DNA of 64,000 nucleotides from Seminavis robusta. Lineage: Eukaryota; Bacillariophyta; Bacillariophyceae; Naviculales; Naviculaceae. Positions 24,488 through 34,004 of this stretch are shown here, piece after piece. The position numbers and the translations under genes were made by a program. The stretch spans positions 88,380-152,379 of the forward strand of contig CAICTM010000049.1 of assembly GCA_903772945.1 (NCBI GenBank). Direction: 5' to 3'. The notes beneath the pieces are model-generated. The model worked only from the letters and a program-made list of their open reading frames with translations, was not told the origin of the DNA and made no database searches. The stretch's first letter is position 1. Each line of letters opens with the position of its first letter.

Positions 24488-24494
24488 NNNNNNN
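24488..24494. other. assembly gap (7 N)
   Basis: Seven undetermined bases lie between the ABC1K and MTFP1 genes. The true length of the gap is unknown. Confidence 0.99.
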
Positions 24495-24538
24495 CGCGCA
24501 TCTTCTGAAGGGGTGCAAAACATCCATGTGCAAAGCCA

Positions 24539-25174
24539 CTATCTTTCCCTTTCTTGATCATCGGACAGCCATTTTCGTGTCGTGTTATCCAAGAGCAGGT
24601 CGACGGCGTGGTCGATTGGTTTGATGATGAAAGGTACGGATCCCAATCCCACTGCTGTTGGAAACCACTCCTTGACTACTGCACCCAACACCAGGGGAGA
24701 ACGGGCAACGGCGAAGCGGGATGCTTTCACCAGCATGTTGATTGTCGCTCCCGGTATCATGACACTAGCAAGACTCTGCCACAACAGTACATCTCCAGCC
24801 TGGATTGCGGTCTTGGCTTCACGCGAAAATCTTGATGAAGCAGAGGATGATTTTTCATCGTTTGAGTTGGTGGGAAAACTATGCCATGTATCGTACCCAG
24901 TGGTCGCTGCGTCTGCAAAGCAATATCCGAATGAAACAACGTAGCTGGGTACCACCAACCGAGGAAACTGATACCGGAAAGATTCGCCTACTTCATTCGC
25001 ATATCCTGCATACCGGAGCGGCGAGTCTCGGAAGATATCATACTTCTTGTTCTCGACATCGACTGTTGGCTCCGACTTCATCGTTGATTTTTGTTTGAGC
25101 ATTGAGCAAACGGAACTGAAGTGATGAGGTCGAGTTTCCTTCGGAATTTTGAATGGATCTTTGAATGACGTCAT
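24539..25174 (-). CDS. MTFP1: mitochondrial fission process protein 1 (MTP18 family)
   Basis: Intronless, 211 aa. Residues 45-70 hold the family hallmark (DIFRDSPLRYAGYANEVGES), followed by hydrophobic segments (VVPSYVVSFGYCFADAA; LLWQSLASVMIPGATINML; VGLGSVPFIIKPIDHAVDLL). The family sits in the mitochondrial inner membrane and affects fission and cristae; animal proteins are about 165 aa, so this one is longer at the N-terminus. The start at 25174 is the first ATG; methionines at residues 25 and 32 are alternatives. The C-terminus is charged (DDQERER). The GH18 gene lies upstream on the same strand. Confidence 0.85.
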   Translation of the reverse strand: MTSFKDPFKIPKETRPHHFSSVCSMLKQKSTMKSEPTVDVENKKYDIFRDSPLRYAGYANEVGESFRYQFPRLVVPSYVVSFGYCFADAATTGYDTWHSFPTNSNDEKSSSASSRFSREAKTAIQAGDVLLWQSLASVMIPGATINMLVKASRFAVARSPLVLGAVVKEWFPTAVGLGSVPFIIKPIDHAVDLLLDNTTRKWLSDDQERER

Positions 25175-25599
25175 TCAGCAGAGCTGTGTAAGCATCGAAG
25201 GCAACAACGGCCTTCAGATTGGAACAGACATCGTTCCAATGATTGCTCGACATGGCACACCTGGCTCGGCAAAAGAGCCCAAAGGATTGAAATACACGCA
25301 CTACAACTACTAAGTACTTTGTGGAGGACAGATCCCATACGGTAGGAACTTTGGTGGTAGTGCTGAAATGATAGATGGGTGATTGGAAATTTGCAGAACG
25401 GATGCAAGACAGTGGAAACCTCACCGAGTGGTTGCGAAAGATTCCAACCAAATCTGAGATTGCCTCTGACGATGGTACCTGACACTGGAACCTTCGTCCA
25501 CTATTAAAACGAAAAGGGAGGCTTTTTCCGCCTCTACGATCTATAATTGAGAAGACTTCAAAGCTAGACACTTATTCTGAGATGATGCCTATGATCCCG
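25175..25599. other. intergenic spacer
   Basis: 425 bp between MTFP1 and the GH18 gene. A minus-strand reading frame runs through it (25038-25571) but overlaps MTFP1 in another frame and has no family features. Taken as promoter and 3' UTR. Confidence 0.45.
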
Positions 25600-26874
25600 T
25601 TAAGGATTTAGTGTTTTGTGAATATCTCTTGCCAGATAGACGTCACGAGTGCCTTCTTCTTCAATGGTCCAAAACATAAAGCCACGAGGCGAAAGGTCGC
25701 CATGGTCCGAGTTTTGGAGGGCATTGTAGGCCTTCTGAATCTGTTCAGGGGCTATGAAAATGTGTTTGCGGTTCTCAGGATCTGCTGCCCAACCATTTGC
25801 TAGGCCAATCACCAGCTTTTTCAGCGGCAAATGGGTGTACTGTCCTTCCATATTCAGATCCTTGTCTTGCGAGAAATCCACATAGAACTTTTCCTTTTGC
25901 TTGACAACCAAATCTTGTATGTAGGAAATAAGATAATCTTCTGGCTCTATGTTTTCGTGATACACCGCCATGGCTGCCAGCGAGTAGGATTCATACAACT
26001 GCATTGAAACAAAGTCGATGAAATCTCCATACTTTGCCAATACATAAGAGTAGACATTGGCGCCAAAGTAGTGGAACTCTGAATGCCATGGCCGATCGGG
26101 TTCCGTGAGGTTCACATATCGGCTTAAGTGCGGGTTGTCAAAGTTCATGTAGCTCTGAGGAGGTGCCATCCCAACCAAGTAACCGTCTTCCTTCATCATG
26201 CGACTGATGTGTCCCATCTTTTCTAGACATTCAATTGTAAAGACGTTGGTGGGTCTGGTCAGGTCGTCGTGTCCCTCTAAATCCCAGTCCATGCCATGGA
26301 ACAGACTTCCAGCTTCACTTTCTTTCCAGCAGTCGTACCACTCCTCCGCACTCAAAGCTGCATCCAGATGAGGCCCATTCCAACCCCCAAAACTGACCAA
26401 GTGGATGACATGATTATACCCATTCTGGTCGAGTTCCTGAATCAATTGGCGAATTCCGTTGAGGTCAAGGTCTGTCTTGATTCTGCCTCGTCGTGGTGTA
26501 TCGGTATCTGTTTGGCTTTCCAAAAGTTCTCGGTGATCCGAATCTTCATGCTCATTATCTACAGCAACAATGTCCATGAAAGCCCAAATCACAATGTTGA
26601 CACCATCATGGACGGCCTTTCGGACACGGTCGCAGTTTGTCCCATATCCTATCAGCATCTTGGCCGGAAGAGGTCTTCGGTTACGACTCCTGGTTGGTGA
26701 TGCCATTGCCTCCACAAGCACTGATTCCGTAGAAAGAGGACTGAGGGAAGCAATCAATGCTAACGTTAGTAATGGTAGGCAAAGAAGCCTTTGAACGGAC
26801 CAGCTTGTCCTTTGTTGTTGTTGCGCCATGGACCACAATTCTAGCAATTGAGTGGCGTCTTGATGTCTTTTCAT
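25600..26874 (-). CDS. secreted or membrane-anchored GH18 chitinase-like protein
   Basis: Intronless, 424 aa. A hydrophobic segment near the N-terminus (LLCLPLLTLALIASL) acts as signal peptide or anchor, whether translation starts at 26874 or at the ATGGCG at 26829. The TIM-barrel marks of family 18 are present: HLVSFGGWNGP (SxGG strand), HGMDWDLEGHD (D196, D198 and E200 as catalytic Glu of DxxDxDxE-like form), VSMQLYE (MxY/MxQ strand) and FMFWTIEEE near the end. The family cleaves chitin or other beta-1,4-GlcNAc polymers. The DxxDxDxE motif is slightly altered at its first position, so activity is likely but not certain. The neighbour is another glycosidase. Confidence 0.85.
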   Translation of the reverse strand: MKRHQDATQLLELWSMAQQQQRTSWSVQRLLCLPLLTLALIASLSPLSTESVLVEAMASPTRSRNRRPLPAKMLIGYGTNCDRVRKAVHDGVNIVIWAFMDIVAVDNEHEDSDHRELLESQTDTDTPRRGRIKTDLDLNGIRQLIQELDQNGYNHVIHLVSFGGWNGPHLDAALSAEEWYDCWKESEAGSLFHGMDWDLEGHDDLTRPTNVFTIECLEKMGHISRMMKEDGYLVGMAPPQSYMNFDNPHLSRYVNLTEPDRPWHSEFHYFGANVYSYVLAKYGDFIDFVSMQLYESYSLAAMAVYHENIEPEDYLISYIQDLVVKQKEKFYVDFSQDKDLNMEGQYTHLPLKKLVIGLANGWAADPENRKHIFIAPEQIQKAYNALQNSDHGDLSPRGFMFWTIEEEGTRDVYLARDIHKTLNP

Positions 26875-27243
26875 TTTAAAATGGGAAAATTATTAAAATT
26901 TCAAGGGTAGCTAGAAAAAGATCATGCTACCGCGTTAAAGTTTTGGAACGGCATTTAGCTAGTCACAGTTCACTCTCAACTCCAGCCCATCAGCTACCGT
27001 ACCACTATCCATCCCATTATGTTTGAAGCAGCTCTTGAAGCCATGGCAAGGCACTCCAGTCGAGTTAAGTTCTTCCTAGCTACAAGTACCGTATTCAAAG
27101 TAGGGAAGTGCATCACCATCAGTCGAGGGCTCTAATCTTGAAGGTGCGAGCATCCACCATGGCCGCTAAAACATGAATAGTCTAGGTTGCTTGCTTTTTT
27201 AAACTTGCGTGCTACACATTACCGTGTCTGAAATGTACTCTTG
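26875..27243. other. intergenic spacer
   Basis: 369 bp between two minus-strand glycosidase genes. AT-rich 5' flank of GH18 (ttattaaaatttc near 26890). I see no gene. Confidence 0.5.
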
Positions 27244-28884
27244 TCATTGTCTCTTCCTGGCAATGTTGCCGCCGTTGGTGGCGATCGTTTCGCTATACCA
27301 CAAGGCAGAACTCTTTGGTGTTCGAACCTGTGTTTCAAAGTCCACGTAGCAGATACCAAATCTCCGTTGATATCCATACTCCCACTCGAAGTTATCCATC
27401 AAACTCCACGCAAAGTACCCCGCCAGTCTGACTCCTGCATCTATCGCTTCGGCGCAAGCTCGCAAATGGCCTTCGAAAAAGCTTCGTCTGATTTCATCGT
27501 GCTGCGCCGTTTCGACATCATGGTCGTCCTCGGCGGTGCCATTTTCTGTAATGTACAACAGTGGGTTACCGTATCTTTCACGGATCCAGAGTAGCAGCTC
27601 CCTGGTGGCATCTGGAACAATGGCCCATCCCATAGAGTTCTTTTTCCAGCTGGGATCGTTTTGTGTGGTGACAAACATGTCGGCCCAATAACCTCCCCAT
27701 TCCGGTTCCTTTTTGGGTTTCGTGGTGAGGGCCGACGAGTACGTGTTGATTCCCAAAAAGTCACAGGATCCTTGCAATTGCTCTTGTTGTTCGGGCGTGA
27801 ATACGGGCAAGCGACTCCCCAATCGTTGCCGCATGACGTCAGGATAGTCCCCAAAGATGACTGGGTCCATGAACCATCCAAATTGAAACAACATGGCTCG
27901 TTCGGCAGCCTGGATATCGTCTGGTGAGTTGGGGTCGAGTGGATACCTGTAGTCTGCCGAGTTGGAGATGCCAATGAATCCACCTTGTGTTTTGGAAAAT
28001 TCTTGTTTGAAAATAGTCGCTGCCTTGGCATGGGCCAGAAGTTGATTGTGTGCGACAATATACGTTTCCGTGGCCCCGTTGGAATTTCTCCCGGGAGCCT
28101 TGATTCCATCATTGTAGCCATGGACGGCGACGGTCCAAGGTTCGTTGAGAGTGATCCAGTGTTGGACGCGATCTCCAAAAGCCTCAAAGCAGATGCGTGA
28201 ATAGTTTGCAAACGCATCCACCACTATGCCACTCGGATCCAGCCAACCGCCGACATCATCCTCGAGCTGTTGCGGTAGATCCCAATGAAAAAGAGTGATC
28301 CAAGGATCAATATTGTGTTCGATCAAGGTATCAATCAGTCTATTGTAAAAATCGATCCCCGCCTGATTGACGCCTTGCTCTTTGTTGTAGTATCCCGAGG
28401 GAAGGATCCTTGTCCAGGCAATGGAGAAGCGGTATCCCTGCAAGCCCAACTGTTTCATGAGCTGGACATCTCGTTCGAACAAATGGTAGTGATCACAGGC
28501 GACATCTCCCGTGTCATTGTTCAAGACGTGTCCACCCTGATAACAAAAGGTATCCCACACAGTCATGCCTCGTCCATCCTCGTGAGCCGCGCCTTCTACC
28601 TGATAACTAGAGGTGGCGGATCCAAACAGGAAACCTTTTGGAAATGCAACTATATCATTACTAGTATCTTGGTCAAAGACTGGGGTGGTACTGACAGAAC
28701 TAGCCCCTTTAGTGGTAGTGTTGTCTCCTCTCCAGGACATCCTGGCTGGCACCCCTACAAGGACCAGCAAGATTCCGGCACTTGCGACAAGAAGCGCATA
28801 TCTACATGAAAGCTTTTGTAGGTTCCATCGCGACGGTGTGTCCTCATTGCGAGGCACCAACGACGTTCTTTCATTGGATATCAT
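27244..28884 (-). CDS. GH1 beta-glucosidase, type II membrane or secreted
   Basis: Intronless, 546 aa from the ATG at 28884; the frame stays open to 29043, but that extension looks like 5' UTR. An N-terminal hydrophobic span (YALLVASAGILLVLVGV) follows basic residues, giving a signal anchor. The barrel starts with FPKGFLFGSATSSYQVEGA and keeps HWDLPQ, TLNEP (acid/base E248) and ITENG (nucleophile E447), then FAWSLMDNFEWEYGY, the aglycone-side signature. It should hydrolyse beta-glucosides; the substrate could be breakdown products of chrysolaminarin, an inference. Length fits family 1 with an anchor added. Its start lies next to an ATTCG pentanucleotide repeat. Confidence 0.93.
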   Translation of the reverse strand: MISNERTSLVPRNEDTPSRWNLQKLSCRYALLVASAGILLVLVGVPARMSWRGDNTTTKGASSVSTTPVFDQDTSNDIVAFPKGFLFGSATSSYQVEGAAHEDGRGMTVWDTFCYQGGHVLNNDTGDVACDHYHLFERDVQLMKQLGLQGYRFSIAWTRILPSGYYNKEQGVNQAGIDFYNRLIDTLIEHNIDPWITLFHWDLPQQLEDDVGGWLDPSGIVVDAFANYSRICFEAFGDRVQHWITLNEPWTVAVHGYNDGIKAPGRNSNGATETYIVAHNQLLAHAKAATIFKQEFSKTQGGFIGISNSADYRYPLDPNSPDDIQAAERAMLFQFGWFMDPVIFGDYPDVMRQRLGSRLPVFTPEQQEQLQGSCDFLGINTYSSALTTKPKKEPEWGGYWADMFVTTQNDPSWKKNSMGWAIVPDATRELLLWIRERYGNPLLYITENGTAEDDHDVETAQHDEIRRSFFEGHLRACAEAIDAGVRLAGYFAWSLMDNFEWEYGYQRRFGICYVDFETQVRTPKSSALWYSETIATNGGNIARKRQ

Positions 28885-29409
28885 TGTTGTACTTTTATGT
28901 CCGCTGATCCTCTTGCTATCTTGATTCGATTCCTGCCGTATGATCGATCGAGGACAAAACCGTCGTCTGAATGAACAAGAAAATGAAAGGTGCCGGCTGG
29001 ATTGCGATTGCAAGTTCAAGGAATGGATCTTTTGATCTGGCACGATCTTGAGACATGGATACTGGTCGCATTTTTCAGATATTCGATTCGATTCGATTCG
29101 ATTTTGTGATTGAATAAATGATCGAATGATTCAACAGCGTGCGTTTCTTCGCTGTTGGGATTTGTCATTGCCATCTTCGTGGTTCCTTTGCGCTTTGGTT
29201 TATTCCACGGTGCTGTCCATCCTACCGGTACGTGTACGGTACTGAATCTGCCCGATACACACAAAACTAACCAAGACCCCGTATTACTCGAAAGGAGCTG
29301 GTCCAAATGGCGTCGACCTCCAACAAGCATGACAGCCAGATAGAACGTTCAGCAGGTCGCAAACTGGAGTCTCCCGGCATGAATCGTTCTTTTCAGTCTG
29401 CAGGCCGCA
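28885..29409. promoter_or_regulatory. spacer upstream of the GH1 gene, with pentanucleotide repeat
   Basis: Divergent spacer before the broken protease gene. It contains four tandem ATTCG units at 29081-29100 and taccggtacgtgtacggtac near 29223. An ATG at 29307 opens a short frame that ends before reaching the frame of the protease remnant. Confidence 0.45.
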
Positions 29410-30171
29410 GTGGGCCAAGCATGCTTGATCCAGACTCCAACTGGCATTGTGATGGCCACAGTGAGGCATAATTTTTGCAGCGAAACATCCCGAAGCAATG
29501 GCGGAAACGACAGTGAAGAAGAGGTGGTAGAACGCGAAAATTTTGTTGTTGCCGTCGTAGTGTCACCTAAAAACAATCTCAACATGTATTGGAAAGGGTC
29601 GAAATCTCTTGAGTGGGATGCGGACCTTGTCCAGCCCCAAGATTACTTCAAGTTCGACGAGCTAGCTGATGCGGCGTGGAAGTATGGAAACGAGCTGCTG
29701 CTTATCGACTTGGTAGACAAAGAAGCCGGTTTGCTGCATGCTTTCAATGAAACTGGAATCAAAGCATTTGAATCTCTGAGCCCGGAGTACTGTTTGGAGG
29801 AGGGTATGAAGGTGGGCATCATCGCTCACAGTTGTGTTGCTGTGCTGGCAAAGAGCATGAAGAATAACCTTGGAGACCAAGAGACCTATTAGCCTCAAGA
29901 AGGCGACACATTCGTTACAGTTGGCGTCATCACGTATGTGGGGATCGAACATGTGGAGTACTGTGTCAATACAGTTCCAGGATTCTCTGGTGGCCCAGTA
30001 TTTCTGTTGCGACATGGGGAAACAGAAGACATGAAGATCATCGCAGTGCATGCCGGATACTCTGAGGATCGTCAAACAAACTTTGGCTTCTTGGTCGCTC
30101 GCGAAGTCGCCGACAAGAGCCCTTGTGTGGCTCTATGGTTGGCTGGCTACCGTGGCAGTGGAAGCGACTAA
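29410..30171 (+). pseudogene. trypsin-like serine protease domain, interrupted
   Basis: One frame encodes a chymotrypsin-fold-like domain: VMATVRHNF (candidate catalytic His), NELLLIDLVD (candidate Asp), and VPGFSGGPVFLL (Ser of GxSGGP). An in-frame TAG at 29890-29892 splits it into parts of 160 and 92 codons. There is no ATG at the 5' end; the first in-frame start-like codon is GTG at 29410, and the nearest upstream ATG (29307) is in another frame. An 89-bp GT-AG intron ending at the TAG was considered, but it would break the phase. Either the gene is decayed or a 5' exon was missed and the stop is a sequence error. Similarity is strongest to small trypsin-like domains rather than a named family. 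Confidence 0.65.
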
Positions 30172-30422
30172 GTTTCATATTTTTCGTAATCGTCTTTTTA
30201 TTTGCAACCCAGTGGTAGAATACGAAGACCTGCTCTATAAGGCTACTAGTGGAGCCTTCAAGATGCTCCCAACCGCTGAAACGATGCGGCCAGCGCCCCA
30301 AACAATGGTACGCTGCGGCATTCGACTGTCGCTATAGACCAAGGAGTAAGGAGTTCTTTGGGCGACCAAGCCTTCGGTGTTTTGAAAAGGAGGCTACTGT
30401 AGTACTTGTAACGAACGGCACT

Positions 30423-31664
30423 TCATTCTTGTGCTTTTTTGATTTTGCGGACATGAAAACCGGATGCGTTGTGTTCAATTTTGTCTTGATTCTGGGTAAA
30501 TGCCTTTTTGGGTGCCCATTTGGGCTTTCTTCGGTTTGCTCTTCGTCGCTCCGAGTTGAGTGGGTGTTTAAATGAAGCGTCTTCCTCTCCATTGGCTCTG
30601 CGTTCAGCCGCCTCTTTTTGCATCTTGCGTTGTTCCTCCCGTCTCAGTCGTTCTTCCGGAGTCAGACCACTCAAATCAGCAGTGCCTCGACGTCGTTTTC
30701 GTTTCTTTCCTGATACCGTTTGTGAAGTTCCTGTTGACGCATTGTTGTTGTCGTCGTCGGCTGGAGACTTCGGATCTCCCTTTAATAAAGCTTCTGCCTC
30801 TGCTTTTACCTCGGCAAGACAGCTACTTCCTTCTCGTTCCAATCGTCGTGACAGTTTTCGTTTTTGTTTGGAATTCAAGCTCTGCAGGAGATTTTGGACT
30901 GTAGACATTTCGTCGTCGTCATCCTCATCCTCAGTTTTCTTGTCATTGGCTTTGTTTTCTGCACTGTCAGAGGTGGTGTCTTCTTGCTTGGCGGCTGGGT
31001 TTCCATGGACAATTTGGTTGGCCTCGTCAATGACTTGTTTGACGGCACTAGCTCCATTTTTGGCCAGTGTGCGAGATAACGTTCGTCTCTGTTTGGAGTT
31101 GAGTCCCTCAATCAGTGTCGAATCCAAAACAGATTCCAAATCCAAGCCCATGGTTTCATTATTGTCACCTCCATGTCGTGATGCCTCTGCCATTCCTTGG
31201 TCCTGCTCGCCTTCTACCTCCTTAACTTCATCGTCATTATTATTCTGATCTTCAGGTGTATTGTCATCCTTCTTGTTTTCATCCTCGGATGAGTCAGAGT
31301 TGTCACCACGGCTGCTGCTACTATCGTCCTCATTATCTGAACTGTCGGCTTCGTCCTTGTGTACCTTCTGTTCTGCTTCAACAGCCTTCTTTTGGGATTT
31401 TGGTTCTTTAGATTTCTTATCCTCTTTTGCGTCATCAGTACTTTTATCTCCTTCCTCCGTCTTTCGTTTCTGATAGCGCTTCACCATTCGCTTTTCCTTA
31501 GCATTCCATCCACTGGGATCTTTCTTCAGCAGCTCTTGGACCGCCGTGTCCGAGGCAAAGACTCTCGTTTCTTCTTGCTGGGGGATATCACCGGTACTCT
31601 TCCCCCCTGATTTTTGGGCCTCGTCAACCTTTGCCGACTTTTTGCGTTTGCCAAAGATCTTCAT
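30423..31664 (-). CDS. acidic/basic low-complexity nuclear-type protein with two repeat modules
   Basis: Intronless, 413 aa from the ATG at 31664 (MKIFGKRKK); the frame is open further upstream to 31853. I do not recognise a family. The middle is Asp/Glu/Ser rich. Two related modules of about 40 residues stand out: one beginning LIEGLNSKQRRTLSRTL and one beginning LLQSLNSKQKRKLSRRL, each followed by an alpha-helical stretch ending in GNP or GDP. The C-terminus is very basic (KKRKRRRG, RRRANRRKPKW), typical of nuclear or nucleolar proteins. Divergent from the LRR gene with a 320-bp spacer. A role in ribosome or RNA work is a guess from composition only. Confidence 0.75.
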   Translation of the reverse strand: MKIFGKRKKSAKVDEAQKSGGKSTGDIPQQEETRVFASDTAVQELLKKDPSGWNAKEKRMVKRYQKRKTEEGDKSTDDAKEDKKSKEPKSQKKAVEAEQKVHKDEADSSDNEDDSSSSRGDNSDSSEDENKKDDNTPEDQNNNDDEVKEVEGEQDQGMAEASRHGGDNNETMGLDLESVLDSTLIEGLNSKQRRTLSRTLAKNGASAVKQVIDEANQIVHGNPAAKQEDTTSDSAENKANDKKTEDEDDDDEMSTVQNLLQSLNSKQKRKLSRRLEREGSSCLAEVKAEAEALLKGDPKSPADDDNNNASTGTSQTVSGKKRKRRRGTADLSGLTPEERLRREEQRKMQKEAAERRANGEEDASFKHPLNSERRRANRRKPKWAPKKAFTQNQDKIEHNASGFHVRKIKKAQE

Positions 31665-31984
31665 GGTGCTTTCCTTATTGCAATTCAGAAACAATGAGGT
31701 TGGACTTGCTAGCTGGCTACCGAGAGCTACGACGTATGATAACTGTGGCGCTTCTGGAGAAATCCAAGGATGAAGCATTTCGGTGGCCCAAAATGCTGCC
31801 GACCGGACGAAGGCCAGACACCTAGCTCTGCTGTCTTCTTCCGTGTCCATCAAATAATATTATTATTATCCAGCATCAACCCATCATTTTCGCGGCGTTG
31901 TCTCATCAGGGAACTGTCATTTGCTGCTGTTGCTGTCTGGTGAGCTACAGTATTGTTGCAGGTCTGTTGTTGCTGCCTTGAAAG
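31665..31984. promoter_or_regulatory. divergent promoter spacer
   Basis: 320 bp between the start codons of the acidic protein gene and the LRR gene. An AT-rich patch (aataatattattattatcc, 31853-31872) lies in the centre. Confidence 0.45.
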
Positions 31985-33868
31985 ATGAGCCAAGAAGAAC
32001 GTCGCTGTCTCTCGGATCACTCCCTGGAGGAGCTAGAAGAGTGCGAAAGGGACTTGAAACGACGACGATTGGCAGAAAACAGCAATGCTGAGGCATCCAG
32101 TGCCAGCGACCACCAGAGCGCTCTAAGCATTAACACTGCCCGAAAGAGACTCTCTGAATACTTTCTTGTGCCGAAAGATAAGCTTGAAAGTAGAGTTGAT
32201 GCATTTCAGTCGAATGCTGCCATGTTGCTGCTGCGGCAACATCCGTCATTGGTCGCGGAATCTTTTTTGCGGCAAACCGTGCTTTCCTTTTTCTTGCGAG
32301 CTGGTGCTTCTGTTTCCGTCATTCAGGAGCTGTGTGACATGTGGAAATCCATCAATCCTGAATACAATGAGTACATACAATGGGAAAAGGCTGGTTTCCA
32401 CCGGAGACCAAACCTGGTGGCTGATGCTTGCTTGTACGGCTCAGATCCAAACACTATCAAGGTCCTCGTGAAAGAATTCCCACATCAAATAGCTCAGAAA
32501 GGCGATTATTTGCGTCCAATCAAAGTATTTCTGAGTCGATGTGACCGGTACGAGCTGGCTATCGGTATTGCAGATATCTATGAGTGTTTGCCACCGCCGG
32601 GGAATCAAGCCGCTATTCAAATCCTTGGATTGTTCGATCCAAACGAGTTTCCGGATTGCAATGAATATGTTGTGCTTGGAAATCCTGGTGAGGAAATCTC
32701 AGATTTTCTGGCCAAGACAATCTCAAAAGTGTCGCGTGATGATACAGGTAGTATTGATATTTATGATCACGACGGCATCAAGCGCTGGGACAAAAAGGCC
32801 ATACAGCGTGCCCAACTATTTCTTCCCCGACTTACCCGTTTTTCACTTTCGGGCATTGGTGACAATACCAACCTGTTCCACTCCACACTGAATATGTTTT
32901 GTAAAGCAACACCCTCATTATTGAGACACCTGGAGCTCCCTGTGAATCTTGAATTCATCAACCGAAATGGAAACGATCTATTTGTCAAGGCCATTCAGTC
33001 GTGTCCTAACCTCAAGGAGCTGCACTTGGGTACATTGCAAAGAGATCTTAGTTCTACAAGTGTCACTGATGCCCAAGCAATGTGCAAACTTTGCACGGAC
33101 ATTGTTCTCTGGACTAATGATCTTGAATCCTTGGGCTTGACGCTGCTTCCAGATACCGATGGACAGTCACTTGGCAAGCTGCTACGAGCTGTTGCGGTCA
33201 GGCTAAAATCATTTCATGTCCGTGGCAGCTTGCGAAACGTTGATGCTTGGGTCCCATTTGAGATTCCACCAAATGTCAGGCTTCAAAGTTTGACCCTTCA
33301 AACCACATTGGGTGCGCAGGCCACGAAAGGCATTCTTGGAAACATGCGTGGAGTCGCATCGCTGACTTCCTTGGCGCTGCTTGGCCAACAAGGAGATACA
33401 GTTGATGTGAGCAATGAAATTGCTAAAGTCCTAGCTCAGAATCGCATGGAGTCTCTTCAAATTCGTAATTGTGCAGGAGTCAGTCTTCAGGTCCTTGTGG
33501 ATGCCTTGAAAGAAAACGATTCGTTGATCAACTTCACTCACCGCGAAACGGAACACTCTTTGGGGATTATCAAACACTTTGCCAAAATGATGCAGTGCAA
33601 CATGACACTCCAACACGTCAACTTGAGCAACTGCTGGGGCGAGCCCCCAAGTGGCCATTTCTATTCTCAAGTCATGTACTTGAAACTGCTCAATAAATGC
33701 GGGAGGGGAAAATTGTCCAACCCAAAGGCATCATGTGACGCGTTGGTGGTGGCCTTGGAAGCGGCCGCGGCCATAGCTGACTACCCTGGCGATCCAGACA
33801 ACCTTTGGTATGGACTCCTTCGAGAGAACCCTGAACTATGGGCACAGGCTGCATTGGGCCCATTTTGA
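31985..33868 (+). CDS. diatom-type leucine-rich-repeat protein
   Basis: Intronless, 627 aa. A charged N-terminus with a basic patch (LKRRRL) is followed by an all-helical region, then irregular LRR-like units from about residue 300 (LLRHLELPVN, CPNLKELHLG, LESLGLTLLP, RLQSLTLQTT, ASLTSLALLG, MESLQIRNCAG, LQHVNLSNCWG). The C-terminal end (YLKLLNKCGRGKL ... LWYGLLRENPELW) is the tail I associate with a large LRR family of diatoms whose function is unknown. No signal peptide or membrane span is visible. Probably a cytosolic or nuclear interaction scaffold, by analogy with other LRR proteins. Confidence 0.8.
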   Translation: MSQEERRCLSDHSLEELEECERDLKRRRLAENSNAEASSASDHQSALSINTARKRLSEYFLVPKDKLESRVDAFQSNAAMLLLRQHPSLVAESFLRQTVLSFFLRAGASVSVIQELCDMWKSINPEYNEYIQWEKAGFHRRPNLVADACLYGSDPNTIKVLVKEFPHQIAQKGDYLRPIKVFLSRCDRYELAIGIADIYECLPPPGNQAAIQILGLFDPNEFPDCNEYVVLGNPGEEISDFLAKTISKVSRDDTGSIDIYDHDGIKRWDKKAIQRAQLFLPRLTRFSLSGIGDNTNLFHSTLNMFCKATPSLLRHLELPVNLEFINRNGNDLFVKAIQSCPNLKELHLGTLQRDLSSTSVTDAQAMCKLCTDIVLWTNDLESLGLTLLPDTDGQSLGKLLRAVAVRLKSFHVRGSLRNVDAWVPFEIPPNVRLQSLTLQTTLGAQATKGILGNMRGVASLTSLALLGQQGDTVDVSNEIAKVLAQNRMESLQIRNCAGVSLQVLVDALKENDSLINFTHRETEHSLGIIKHFAKMMQCNMTLQHVNLSNCWGEPPSGHFYSQVMYLKLLNKCGRGKLSNPKASCDALVVALEAAAAIADYPGDPDNLWYGLLRENPELWAQAALGPF

Positions 33869-34004
33869 AATGGAGATGCAGGTGTTGTTGCGGCAGTCTT
33901 CGGCTGTCGTTCTCTACGAAAAGAAGTATAATGAAAAATTCATACGATTTTAGCAAAAAGTCACTCCTCAATGGGTGGCCGTTCTTAGCATTGGAATCGG
34001 TTAC

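Noticed and set aside
25038-25571. 177-codon minus-strand frame upstream of MTFP1
   Set aside because: It overlaps the conserved MTFP1 frame in a different phase and shows no family features.
29890-29892. Programmed readthrough or recoding of the TAG in the protease remnant
   Set aside because: No special context or structure is visible, and the absence of a 5' ATG favours a broken gene.
29804-29892. 89-bp GT-AG intron removing the TAG in the protease remnant
   Set aside because: Splicing would put the GFSGGP part out of frame.
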